A stretch of DNA of 64,000 nucleotides. It comes from Euwallacea fornicatus. Lineage: Eukaryota; Arthropoda; Insecta; Coleoptera; Curculionidae. The notes beneath the pieces are model-generated. The model made no database searches. It was not told the origin of the DNA and was given only the letters and a program-made list of their open reading frames with translations. Made by a program: the position numbers and the translations under genes. Below, piece after piece: positions 51,327 through 63,300 of this stretch. Location: NCBI RefSeq assembly GCF_040115645.1, contig NC_089543.1, forward strand, positions 1,178,001-1,242,000. The letters are read 5' to 3'. Every line of letters starts with the position of its first letter. Position 1 is the stretch's first letter.

Positions 51327-52633
51327 TACAGGGTGTTTAGTTTACCAATACATATCCGAAACAGGATGGTAGGTAAGATTATTGTGAACATATTTAACCA
51401 TATGTACTATTATACAAAGTGTCACGCATTTCCAGATATCGCCATTTTTCTGAATTTTATCAAATTCGCTGTTCACTTCCGTGTAAGTTACAATAAAAAT
51501 TTAATAGAACATTTGCTGTGACTCTATCGGTTTTCGCATAAACTTGAAAATGTATTTTATCGATATCAAACATGTAGTAGTATCTACATAGGACAAAAAA
51601 AATGTCATGCTTTAAAATTCCAAATATGAATTTCTCTAATACGAAATCTTGACTTTGTAAGTAAATAAAGAGAAAGATGCAAATGGAAGAGACGTTAGAA
51701 TACCTTTAAAAACTTCTTTGACCATTGCTCTTTTGAATGATATATTGAAAGGCGCAGCCTTAATGCTCCATAAGGTATTTAATTAGAAAAGAAAAATAAT
51801 CAGAAAAAACGCATAGGGCAATTTAACAAATTGAATAAAAACTTAATAAGTAATTATTATTTATGCAAATTATACTATTTACTTATAACTGATTATTATT
51901 CTCAAAATGGGAACCACCGTTTCTGATACAACTTCGACATCTTCGTCTTACCACTGTGGTGGTTTCTCTTAGCCTCATTTCAGCTTTCATTAATTTTGCT
52001 GCCCCATCAATTTTTTAAATGAGATGGTCTCGATCATGAATTTCCTCATTGTATACCAGTTCTTTCATTCGTCCCCAGATATGACAGTCAACTAGGGTGA
52101 AATCTGGAGATCTGGCAGGCCATAATATCGGTCCATTTCGTCCTATCCATCTTTCAGGAAAGTGATTATTTAAAAACTCTTTTATTGTTTTTTGATAATG
52201 GGCCAGACATCCATCGTTTTGAAATATGATTTTCAATGGTCAAAGAAGTTTTTAAATGTGCTTGAACGACTCTTCCATTTGCATCTTTCTCTTGATTTAC
52301 TTATAAAATTAAGGTTTGAGATTAGAGAAATTCATTTTTCGAATTTCAAAGCATCACATTTTTTTTTCATATGTAGATACTACTACATGTTTTATATCGA
52401 TAAAATACATATTCAAGTTTATGCGAAAACCGGCAGAGTCACAGCAAATGTTCTATTAAATTTTTATTGTAACTTACACGAAAGTAAACAGCGAATTTGG
52501 TAAAATTCGGAAAAATGGCGATATCTGGAAATGCGTGACACTTTGTATAATAGTATATATGGTCAAATACGTTCACAATCATCTTACCTACCATCCTCTT
52601 TCGGATGTGTATCGGGAAACCAAACACCCTGTA
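51327..52633 (-). mobile_element. DD41D-type ITm transposon with arms of about 0.4 kb, internally deleted
   Basis: The termini are TACAGGGTGTTTAG (51,327 on) and, inverted, CCAAACACCCTGTA (to 52,633), with TA flanking each side (51,325-51,326 and 52,634-52,635). The arms are long and well conserved. The left runs from 51,327 to about 51,757 and the right from about 52,209 to 52,633, with shared blocks such as GCAAATGGAAGAG and TTTAAAAACTTCTTTGACCA in inverted orientation. The roughly 450-bp centre and the inner edge of the right arm carry the C-terminal half of a transposase on the minus strand. Length is 1,307 bp. Good arm identity suggests a younger insertion than the other palindromic units here. 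Confidence 0.88.
51906..52236 (-). pseudogene. DD41D transposase remnant (catalytic C-terminal half)
   Basis: Read on the minus strand from 52,236, the frame contains FQNDGCLAH with the second catalytic aspartate, then FLNNHFPERWIGRNGPI, LWPARSPDFTLVD with the third catalytic aspartate, and HIWGRMKELVY. Exactly 41 residues separate the two aspartates, which defines the DD41D (rosa-like) group of the ITm superfamily. A stop follows DRDHLI at about 52,015. The same frame then continues with recognisable C-terminal sequence (MKAEMRLRETTTVVRRRCRS, then CIRNGGSHFE) to about 51,906. The N-terminal DNA-binding domain and the first catalytic aspartate are absent and the remaining sequence has an internal stop, so the copy is inactive. 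Confidence 0.85.
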
Positions 52634-54620
52634 TAAGCATTGATTTGGGTAGCTTACTGCTTACCTGCAAACGGTTGTTATTTTGTTTGGGAAGAAAATA
52701 GAGCTACCAGTAAAGATGGACATTTCCCAAATAAAAAATTTTTTATTTTGGTTTTTTTGAGTTAGTTGAGTACGGGAAAAGCCTATATTTAAAAATTGAA
52801 AACCAGATGTATCAGTATTTTTTTATATCGTTGGGAAGGAAACAACTTATTGAGTCTACTTAATTAAACTATTACTCAATTTCCGGTGTTTCATGCTACC
52901 TAGTATTACAGCCTAAACATACAAAAAAATGTCACAGAATGTAAATTTACCATTAAATTCTAAATCTCGCCCTTAGCAAGACTTGGAATTAGATAAATAT
53001 TAATTCTTCTCTTAATACATACGTTTGGAGCTGAATCTGCAAACATATACATCTATCAGCACATGTAAATTTACTTTTCGGATGAACCGTACGGTAATTA
53101 AAATTTAAAAGGGTTTGTCGGTCAACAAACTTCGATTAAGATAAAGTAGGACGAACCCTTGAATGGGATGAGGGCAAAATCAGCCGAACAAATGAAGCAA
53201 AATTATGCCTTTTTAGGAAAAGGGGATATGTATATAATCCCATCAGATCGGTAAAACGGGTCATTTGGACCCAATACCAATTAAACGGGAACAAAGTTGA
53301 TTAACTGAATAATTCGAGGCGAATTAATTTTATTGTTTTACCAAATTAAGTGGTATCCCATGTGTAATTACAAGTACTTCGGGCTTCGAGGTTTCGAATT
53401 AACTTAAAACTTGATCATTTAAATTAGTCAGTAGGCTGTTTTTTATTAAGTATTCTATTCACAATTACTACTTAAATTAAACCAAAAGCCAAGAAGAACT
53501 CTTGCACCTAGTCGTAGGTTTGACACACATGAACCAATGGCACAACGGAAAACTTGCAGCTAAAAGGTGGCAAATTATAAATGCCACGGGGGTAATTTTT
53601 CACGAAGTTCTATGTCCTCCCCTCTTTATTTCTTGTAATTTGTAACTTAGAATTTATTTCTTTCCGTCAGGGTTTTATCTGACATCTAAGCCATAATAAA
53701 ATCTATTTGTTTGTTGTGAGAGAATTCCTTGCTTCTGGACCTTTGTCTGGATAACTATGTAGGTTGAAGTAAGTAGTTAATCAAATACTTTCATTCGGCA
53801 TATCTCCGTACATTGAAGAATTTATTGACCTATTTCATTTTGAATAAAATTGTTTTTATCTCTAGGGTGTTTATTGCCACGTAAACTCACTTAGTAAATT
53901 ATTTCTGAAAGGGAAAATTCCATTTCAAATTTAATAAAACTCCTTTCTCTTAATACTGGCGTAAAACTTTTTCTTAAGATAATCACAAAGGAGTTGCCGA
54001 TTTTGGCCCCAGGGTCCTAATATAAGACCTCCAAGGGTTAGCCCACTATCCCTTATTTCAGAATATTAATTTCCTTTGCTGTTTTAGTTAGACAGTTAAC
54101 TGAAGTATATCTATTACAGCTTTGGGTCAAAGGATAGCGGTCATAACCGTTGATTCAGAGAAGGTTGTAAGGTATCGAAGGTGTCGGGTTTAAATTAGTG
54201 TGGTGATATGATAAAATTTCTGACTGGCTATTTTGGTTTACGACCCAAAAGGGCCACTTAGACGGAGTAGGTGTGTTGAAATACGATAAGCCTCGGCTCT
54301 TTCTATATTTAAGGATAAAAACATAGTGAAGCATCACATTTCGCCACGCAAATGTGTCCTGATTTAGATAGTGATCGTGATTTATCAAATACTTTAATAT
54401 GGTAGCTATTATTAATTATATGCTTTGTTTATGTTAAGTTTGGTATGGTTTCTCTATCCTCAACGCAAATTTAGTCCCTCCACCGGACCGGACATCTGGG
54501 GTACTGTTGATTAAATTCAACATGCACTGTTGTCGTATGAAGGCAAGGGGGATTAAGAGAATCAATCATAGAACAAGGTTCGAGCACTTCGTCTGTGGAA
54601 AACAAAATATTTTCTTCCTC

Positions 54621-54642
54621 ACGTTTCGGCGCGTTGGTCAGT
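54621..54642 (-). other. Degenerate hammerhead-like motif
   Basis: On the minus strand the sequence reads CTGACCAACGCGCCGAAACG followed by TG. It resembles a hammerhead core with the CUGANGA box altered at its sixth base (C for G) and almost no stem II. On its own it would be dismissed; it is noted as the third occurrence of the CGAAACG block in a CTGA context. Confidence 0.15.
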
Positions 54643-57600
54643 GAAGAGTTTCAGTTTGGTCGCACTCATATGATTTTATTACTTTGATTAACCATTAGCG
54701 GACTGCGAGGTGTGACGCTTCACTATGTTTTACCTTAAGGAGTCAAAGTACCAAACTGAAAAATATTTGTTTTTAGCAAATCAATGAAAATATCTTTCGA
54801 AATAAACCCTCTATTATGGATATGAGACAAATTTTATTTTGTTTTTTTCTTTTATTGAAATAAGCATATTCTGAAAGTTTGCAAAATGATCACATAAAAA
54901 CCCTGCATAAACAGAGGTTTTGCGTTTTTGTACTTGATTATTATTTTTACATTATCAATTTTTCTACTCATCTCAATGTAACATTTTTCAATATATTTGT
55001 CGGTCCCCCAGCCGAATGAAAATATTCACTGTTTAGAACTAAATTTGATAGGGTGGATGCACATTTCCCTATCCTGAAATGTCAATCATAACACGTCCGA
55101 GAGCAAATTAATCAATCATTACCGTAAAACGCTGAAGGCTACTTGTCAACGCAAAAACAAAGTTAGCCACAATCTAAATTATCTGGCAGCTGATACACTA
55201 CGCAATTTTAATCAGTTTTTGCGATGGGAAAACATTCATTGGGACAAACCTTGTTATTATTTTTTGCGTTAATCGTTTGTCCGCTGCCTGTTTCTATGCT
55301 TAGCGAATTGTTAGTTAATAAGAAAATCCCATTAACTAACGATTTTTAGGCTTAATTGTCACTAAAATATTTCCCTTTTTGTTTGAAATATGTTTGGAAA
55401 ATCATGTTCCTGACTACAGGTAATGACGCCCGAAATATCTGGATTAATGGTTACCCCAACAATTTCGTATATTATATAATGCCGATTTAAATATTTACAA
55501 GTATTAATTTGAGCGTAATATTTCATATCTATCATTACACAAAGTATGGAACAATATGGAATGGGCTGTATTTAACATACTCCCAATTAGAAATATCATA
55601 CAACTGGGTAATAAATTGCGTTGTGAAAAAATTTTAATTGCTTTAATATCTGCACATAATCTGGCAGTAAATCTGCATCTATAGCATGTAATTGGAAATA
55701 CAAATATTTTTAATACTCGGTGCAATTTTTACTGTAGACCTTGCTGTTGCCCACTTAGCGTAATTGATTTGACACAACGTATTTTTATAGTCCAATAATT
55801 GAAAATCTATAGTGGCAAATTTAGTATAGTGATACATTCCACAAAGTATCGAGATAAACTGATATCGCTGGATTTATTTTCGAATAGTACTTGGTCTAAA
55901 TGTTCTTTTCCCGGGCAAATCGAATTTTGCGTAAAGTTTTCCCACTGCGTAATATCAGGAAGTGAGGAAAAAATGAGAATTTAATGCAAAAATGGTCCCT
56001 AAATGTTTGTCCGATCCTTTATTACGCTTTACTTCAGGTTTTCGCGTGTTGGGAGTGATTGATTTTCCAGCCAAATCCCTTGGTGTTAATTTATCCGCGG
56101 ATAGTCCCCACTTTATTCCACTATTTTGAAAACATGTCATTGGAGTGGATTACTAATGTGCCGTTATTCGCATCTACGTCAGGAGATCTAGGCAGAGTAA
56201 TGGTGGAATAAAGTGCCCCTTAGAAATTTGACGCAATACTTTGTTCGAATTTATTTTCCCAAGGTAACCGCACTGCCTGGATGTACTAAACCATCGAGCC
56301 ACCCTCATAATGAGCGAATGAGTAGTTTATTATACGTACATACATAGATCGGTTATTGCAAGCAGAATTTCCATTATCATTTTCAGCAAATGACAAATAC
56401 TCATCTCACTAAACAAGTGAATATGCATTATTGTCTGCACATTAGTAATGGCTGGACGGTATATAAAGTAAAATCAGCCATCCAAGCAATCTACTTAACG
56501 AACTTCTAGTCATTAGTTGGGCACATGAAATTCAAAGGGACAATTAATATCAATTTATACGTAGATTTGCATTGCTCACAACTCCGGCAACTTGCCACAC
56601 ATCTAACACTAATTAGCTTATTATAACATCTCCGCTCTAACTGTGAGAGTTTTCCCTTATGCTCTCGTTAGATGATGAATTTCTACTGTGAATGAGGTTT
56701 TAATTCGATTGTTAAGTATGGGAAATGTTTAATCAAAAATATGCATTGCAGAAATTGAAATCACTTAAAAATAGGCAACCCAACCCGCATTTCCCATAAC
56801 TATCCTCTAACTACACTGCAGATCTTCAAATCTGAACTACGAAATGCACGTTTGGTCTTTTATGACTTAGTTTCGTTGCCCCCAATACAGCGAATTAAAC
56901 TTTTTTCGTTTTTTAATAACAGCTCCTACAAGTTTTAAGATGTTTGAGAGTATACGCAGTTCTACAACGAACATGCGCTCAATTTTTTAATTGCTTTCCT
57001 TTGACTCATCGTTTTATTACTACTAGAGTAATTAATTAGTCACAATTATACATACTATTGTACATATAATTACACATATATCGTTATACGTATATGGTTA
57101 TACGACAACCGATTATTCAACAAACGCGGTATTAATATCATACTTGACACTCACTCAACAGACAGAGATAGCTATAGCATGGCTCTGTCACTGCCATTGG
57201 ATTTGAATTTTTGAAATAGACAGCTCGCATACCTACTTCTAACAATGCTCCCATGAGTGACGGGCTCCGTTCACATGTCACTGTTAAGCTTAAAAACTGG
57301 AATTATGAGTTATTTTTTATGTTAAACCAAAAATCATATTTTATTTAAGAACCTTGATCAATACTTGCAGACAGAGGAAAATTATTATTACGAACTGGTG
57401 CATTAATATGCGATTAATAACGTCACTTCTATTAATGCGTGAGCAAAGCGAATACGTTAAACCGTTTCCGATTATTAATAGCCTTCATTAATACATTTGT
57501 CGGTTAAACAACTATTGTCGGCGTTAAATTTCATATTATCTGATAAGAATGGTATGGTGAAAGTGAAATTTTTCCTTAAATAAGTAAAACAACACATATG

Positions 57601-57686
57601 GTAACGAAAAGATTTACAAAAGCTCTACAAACTGTAAACCAAATGAGTACAAAATTAAAGCTTACCTACACAAATGTTATATTGGG

Positions 57687-57707
57687 TGTCCAGGATAACC
57701 CTGGACA
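57687..57707. repeat. Perfect 8-bp hairpin
   Basis: TGTCCAGG and CCTGGACA flank the loop ATAAC. The preceding GGG and the following AAAA give it the look of a structured transposon end. A loosely similar inverted word (GTCCAGGATTCGGCGGGACA) occurs near 58,187-58,206, but no convincing pair of termini or TA duplication was found. Confidence 0.5.
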
Positions 57708-59560
57708 AAAGAAATTAACATGGAAAATCGATTTTCATTTTTTATAACTTCTACATCGAGGTTATAGTACTCAAGACTGGTTATCATTCCGCAATTTCTT
57801 CAACTTTTTAATTAAAGCCGTTTTGTTCTAAAACGCCTCCAAATAAAAAAAAAATTAATGACCCGCGGAACCGTTCGAAGCCACCATTGGTCATAGTCAA
57901 GGTCAGAATTAAACAAACAGAAAGTAGCCAACATTATTAGCGTATAAACCCCGTGTCAAAGAAATTTTCTAATTTTGTTAGTGTCTAAGCGATTTTTAAC
58001 TTATTTACTAGTTGATTCAGTGAAAAATCAATGGAAAATCTGAATATAATTATTACGTGATCTACTTTGATGTCCCCACAGTAAGCAAACAAGTTTCTCA
58101 TTATCCCGTGATAACGCAAAGACATAACCTATTTTTTATCTCACTCAGTAGATAGAAAGACCGATTGTGCATGCGAATCTGCTATGTCCAGGATTCGGCG
58201 GGACACCAGGGTGAAACCGTTTCATGTATATGCTAACCTATATAGTATAACATTAATACTACACTACACAACGAGAAAAAGAAATCATATGAATTTACAT
58301 AGGTCTATCACATCTCACGTAGTATCTGATATAAGTCAATAATATTTTGAGCTAGTCGATGGAATTTAAATGCAAATTTCAAATTTAGATTATCTGGGTA
58401 ATTAAGAAACCATTTCATTTACCTCCCCTGTATTTGGCTCGATACGAATTCCCAATCGCGAAGCACGACATTATAAAATGCAATTTTTGTAACTTTCTGA
58501 TGCACCGTATGCAATGCTACAGTTGTTTGTTTATGCTATTGTAATTTCGCATGTGGCAAAAAGGGATTACAACACCTTGTGTTCCTAAGCAGGTTTTCGA
58601 TAAACCAAAATGAGTTTTGAAATATGTAAGTGTTTCAAAAACCATTTTCAAGTCTCTATACCGTCATTTGAGGCATTCAGGTTCAATATAAGATCTCAGT
58701 TAGTCAATTGAATGGAAAAAAGTACCTCGTAAATTTCATAATTTCCAAAATAGTGAAGAAGTAAATATCTACTTTTTGCCATTTTTCCAGTTTTGATTGT
58801 CGATATGTACTCCGAAATTTTTTTGGAGCAAATGGAGTTAAAAGATGAAATTAATCAACTCAACGAGTTTTAGAATCCAGCTCAAATCCGCTTGTAATAT
58901 GTCAGTTTTTTCAGTTTGAGCCACTTTCACCTATCTAGCAGTTGCACGCGTGTGCACGTTTATTCATTCCCTTTACATATCGCCAATTGCGGACTAGCAA
59001 ATTGAATGTAATGTACATAGAGCGGATATGATATGTGAGATGGAAATTGAATAATTTATAATGGGAATCAACCTTTATACTGAAAATTTCCTAAGAAAGG
59101 TGAGGGATGGTACCTAATTTTTTGTGGCTTTTCCTATTTTGAACGTCGATTCCTCGGACACCGGTGTAGTAAATCATCATTGCATTAAATAATAACTTTG
59201 ATAACTCTCATAAATGTGACACAAATCGGATTGTAAGATGTACGATAAGTTTTGAAATTCTTGAAATGCTAACCTGGTTCGTGAAATAAAAAAACAAAAA
59301 CATGAACCCCCTGTATCACCATAAATATGATATTTAACGGCCCACTGTCGAGGTTGCAACAGCTGTTATACATCTCTGTTTTAAGAGCTTTTTAAGAGGG
59401 CAATAGCGGTAATGGACGCTCGAAGGTATCATTTGCCTTATGAAAAGAAAGATGTTAATTAGGGTATCTGGGTTTGTTGCAAGTTAAAAATTGTATTTAA
59501 ACGCAAACAAACATGAACTCCCCTGTGTAAAATTATATGCGTTCGTGTGTCTGACTCAAG

Positions 59561-59588
59561 CTGAAACCGGCAAATTATCGAAACGTCG
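59561..59588 (+). other. Degenerate hammerhead-like motif
   Basis: The sequence reads CTGAAACCGGCAAATTATCG then AAACGTCG. The CTGA and CGAAACGTCG blocks are in the right order and spacing, but the CUGANGA box is damaged and stem II has almost no pairing. It is weakly supported as a decayed copy of the motif at 45.8 kb. Confidence 0.2.
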
Positions 59589-60242
59589 AGTAAGCCCAAA
59601 AGGGGCGAATTAATTTAAGTTGTAATTGGGTGGCTAATGAGCAACCATTAGTGTCATTAAGAAGGCGACCAGGTTTAGAGAAATTCCAGAAATGTGTCAG
59701 CGGAGATATCAAGATTTTATGCAGATTCCGTTTCCCACCTTAAATCCCAAATCCTGAATAATTACCCCGCGTTAACACTTAACCATAAATAATAAGATTT
59801 GGAAACTAACCTGCGCTGCGTGTGAGACCGGGGAGCATACAAGCTGCTAAAACGGGAAAACTCAGATTTCACCATCTCTGTCATTCCAGGGCCGAATATC
59901 TTGGAAAGTGTAATGAGGAATCCCCGGTTTCAGTTTTAATGTGATTATTCCTGTACTGCAGTGACGTTGCTTTCCTTCATGGTAATGATTCGGAGAAAAA
60001 TGGGGAAGTTACGTTGTGCATGAAACCTTTTTGGAGAGGACCGAAACTCCAGGCTTTTGTGTGGATTGCGCGAAGATAGGACAAAGAAATTTGTCACATT
60101 GTTATATGCGGCACCGCAAAAAACAAAGCCGCATTTCCATACTAATCAAAGGCAATAAAATCCGGCAGAGGTATTTGCAACACAAATTTCATGTGGAGGC
60201 CAATAAAACTACTTGGGTCGTTAAACGTACCGAAAAACTTAC

Positions 60243-60324
60243 CTGTGCTAAGCTCCAACATTATAACCATCCAGGTAGAGAAAGCCAGCACTTTCGTTGG
60301 AATGGTGACACTCATCTTCATCAT
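60243..60324 (-). CDS. Candidate first coding exon (signal peptide), protein unrecognised
   Basis: Reading right to left from ATG at 60,324, 27 codons plus one base are followed at 60,242 by GTAAGT, a consensus 5' splice site preceded by CACAG. The peptide starts MMKMSVTIPTK and continues VLAFSTWMVIMLELST: a basic residue, then a hydrophobic core, then small residues. This is the usual layout of a secretory signal peptide. A phase 1 donor just after a signal peptide is common in genes of extracellular modular proteins, such as the immunoglobulin superfamily. I therefore infer the start of a secreted or membrane protein. Its next exon must lie below 60,237 and was not found. The 103-codon plus-strand frame at 60,016-60,327 overlaps it antisense and is probably spurious. 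The chance alternative is real, because 27 codons is little evidence. Confidence 0.42.
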
Positions 60325-63300
60325 TGAACAGCTCAACTCTCGTTACGAACTGAATCACTGCACTTCACTATTAAGATATTGAAACACGAATCGCTCCATA
60401 TTGCAACATTTGACACTGTTCACTTTAGCATTTGTACCGATTGCTGTATGCTGTGGGTATCAAGGGCTTTATTTTATTATCCTTGGGATACCGCGAGCTA
60501 GAAAGAAAAAATAAAAATATCCACGCTTTTGAAATGATGCGCCCGGAGTTGTCTTTAGATTTGCACTCGTTGTTGGATCCGATCTGGAATCAAAAGGAAA
60601 TCCTGTTAGAAAGAGGTTTTCACTCCAAGCACGTGAATTCAGCAATAGCGTTTTGAAATTATGCTTTAGTTTTTCATTAATTCGAACCGGAACATAATGT
60701 GAATTAAAATTGGAGGCCATGAGAATAACGAAATTGAGAAAGTAAAGCTCTAAAAATCATTTTGCAGAGAATTGCACTGAACATTATAAAACTCAAGGAA
60801 TTTATGTCGCTTATAAAAGAAGCAACGAGTGGACGATACAAAAAAATCTGAATGTGCAACAAAGTATTATATTAAATTCTACAGACTCAACTAGCCCAAC
60901 TAGGCTACTAGTGACCAAGTTCCCCACTAGTAATGCTAGTAGTTTATTTTATACTAAAACTACGAATTTTTTGTTTTTATATAGAGAAACATGATTGACA
61001 GGAGGAAGGGAAATAAAAATGATAAAGAGGCGCGAGAAGTGTGTAAGTTGAGAGAGAGAGAGGAGTATAAATTTGAAATCTGGGCTGGAAAATTGCTAAA
61101 ATAAAGTATGAGGGAGTGGTCCTATTATACAGGGAATAAGACCACTTTTAAAGGTATACTAAAAATGAAAGATGATTGTTTTCATCTTGTTTAGGGGAGC
61201 GTTTAGACAGAGCATATATAGAAAAAAAGGGAAATTCTATAGTATATTTGGAGGTGGTTAAATAAAGTGAATTAAAGTGAAATGAGAGATTTGCGGAAGT
61301 TTTAATATATTTGCAGAAAGGAAGGTGGAAGTTGAGACAAGTTACACAAGACCGGAGAACTGGTCGAAACTGACAAAAAGCTGAAAATATTTTTAAATTT
61401 GATACGCTGAAAACTTGAAATTTATGGAACATTTTCCAAGGTGGAGATTCATATTGCGGAATATTTGTTTGAAATTTTTCTTTGGTGTTTGGCACGTAGG
61501 TGTACTGATCAAAATCAATGACAGAGAGACTTCTATTGTCTATTTAAGCTTGAAGCGATTTTTCTATACGTCAAATTGCAGTTACACCCCTTTATGGATG
61601 TGAATTAGTTTTCCAGATACCTGTTTTGACTGACTAAAAAATTCTACTGCTGCTCCAATTGCGCACTTAACGCTCTTTAATCAATCCCTAATCGTGAATT
61701 AACGCTTCCAACGAATATTAGTAATGCTACAGAACCTCTATTCTTATTAGACCTAATAGAGACTGGTGCAACGGCCTTTTTGTGAACCTCAAAAAGCCCT
61801 AAACGCCCACTTACATTCCTTCGTACGCGAGAGCGAAATGCATCTTTATAATAAAAGCCCGACCTGGACAAGTATTTTAATATTGCCCTTATTCACGCTA
61901 CGCTTAACCCCAGCATTCGCCAAGTATGTTAATTGAAGCTGCATGCCTGTTGCCAAATTAGATTTTTGCATTCAAAAAAAAAAATAGCAAATACCTGAGC
62001 GCTCCCTTGAGAGTTAATCCTCGGAAAATCTGGCACCCGAATAAGTTGTCACGAAAATTTTCAAACAAGTCACATGACAAGCGCGCGAAAGCGGTCGGAG
62101 CTTTGGAGCTTTTGTAGTACAGTTAACCAAAAGATTCGTACGAAACTGTGAAGAGAGGAAATAACTGGGCACAATTTTCCTAATACGGCGCAGCCGCCCG
62201 GTCAGAGCGCATGACCGAACCGTTTTCTCACCCTTTATTTTAATGTGATTGCTACAGAATGTTAACTAGCTACCAATAATGAGCTTATACCTATCAACAA
62301 CTCATTTGTTTTATTTTTAAATGCCGGAAAGCTCTCGACTGGCCCACTCTCGGTACGATGCTCCTTGAATGTTTTCCATGCCGATTAAGCACTCGAAACA
62401 AACATTTTTTAGCAAACCGCAGTCTTTTTTTGTATTAAGACTTTGGTTTTCCAAGACCTGGAAGAGGAATCGAAATCGCTGCGGGCGGGATGAATACTGG
62501 CAAGCAAAATCCTCTTTTGGGCTCGTGTTACGTAATCCATAATCCTTGATACGGTCTGTATAATCCATAAAGGAATCTGAGAGGGCATGGAGATTAATTT
62601 AGCAATGAAATTCCGTTAGCATATGTGTTATGCTCAATTTGGTGTACTAATAGCCCAATGGATTTTAGATTAGGAGCCTCCGGGCGAGGTGCATAAAAGG
62701 GAGGTAAGTGTTACATACATTCGGTTTATTAGTTGGAACAGAACGAGCAGATACTCGCTTTAAACTGTTGTCAGACTAAATTAGGGTTTCTGTGTAATAT
62801 ACGAGGTGGGTCAGTATATGATACGCATCTCAGTTTTGCTTCCTGATTAGTAGGTTTAAGGTTAAATTCATGAAGTCATGCAGCTCGAAAAACGCCAATG
62901 ATTTTAGAAATGTTAAATAATTCAGAAAATCTGAGGTAGTTATAAGTTTTTAAGACTCATTTTAAATTTAATGAAAACGCGTACAGCCTTTGGCGCAATA
63001 TTTTGGCAGTTGCCAAAGCTGAAATCTTCAGTTACCTAAGCTAATATTCGGTATCCGCGTTCGGTGTGTAAATGGTATGGAAATCTTTCGCCCTATTATT
63101 CAACACACATATGTGGAACTCCTACCTAATTTACGATAACAAATCCCCCTTTTTCTATAATCTATAAGAAGAATAATTCGGCTCAAACCCAAACCCGCGT
63201 GCTTGATTGAGTCTGCTAAAAATATCCGGGCTCAGTTGTTGAAAGTAGCTTAACCGAAGCAACCTTAATTGAGCTTGAAAGCAATTTTCTCAAAAGCTTT

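Larger units (their letters stand above)
52634..60242. other. Gene-free stretch, possibly intron
   Basis: I see no exon that can be supported. Noteworthy short structures are an 11-base inverted pair at 53,109-53,119 and 53,150-53,160, and a perfect 8-bp hairpin at 57,687-57,707. Weak CGAAACGT motifs occur at 54,621-54,642 (minus) and 59,561-59,588 (plus). A GC-richer minus-strand frame at 55,955-56,140 ends beside a possible donor but has no recognisable domain. If the exons at 60.3 kb and 31 kb belong together, this is intron. Confidence 0.45.

Noticed and set aside
55955..56140. Minus-strand frame with GIKWGLSADKL and possible GTAAAG donor
   Set aside because: The splice sites are mediocre and no family resemblance is visible. 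It is not distinguishable from a chance frame in a GC-richer patch.
57687..58214. Possible transposon bounded by GTCCAGG hairpins
   Set aside because: The two ends do not align as terminal repeats beyond about 8 bases and there is no target-site duplication.
60016..60327. Plus-strand 103-codon frame
   Set aside because: It is antisense to the signal-peptide exon candidate, its composition is uneven and it has no domain.
62691..62726. TATA-like CATAAAAGGG with an initiator-like TTCGGTT about 28 bases downstream (plus)
   Set aside because: No coding exon or long open frame follows within the remaining 1.3 kb. The motif alone is too weak to call a promoter.
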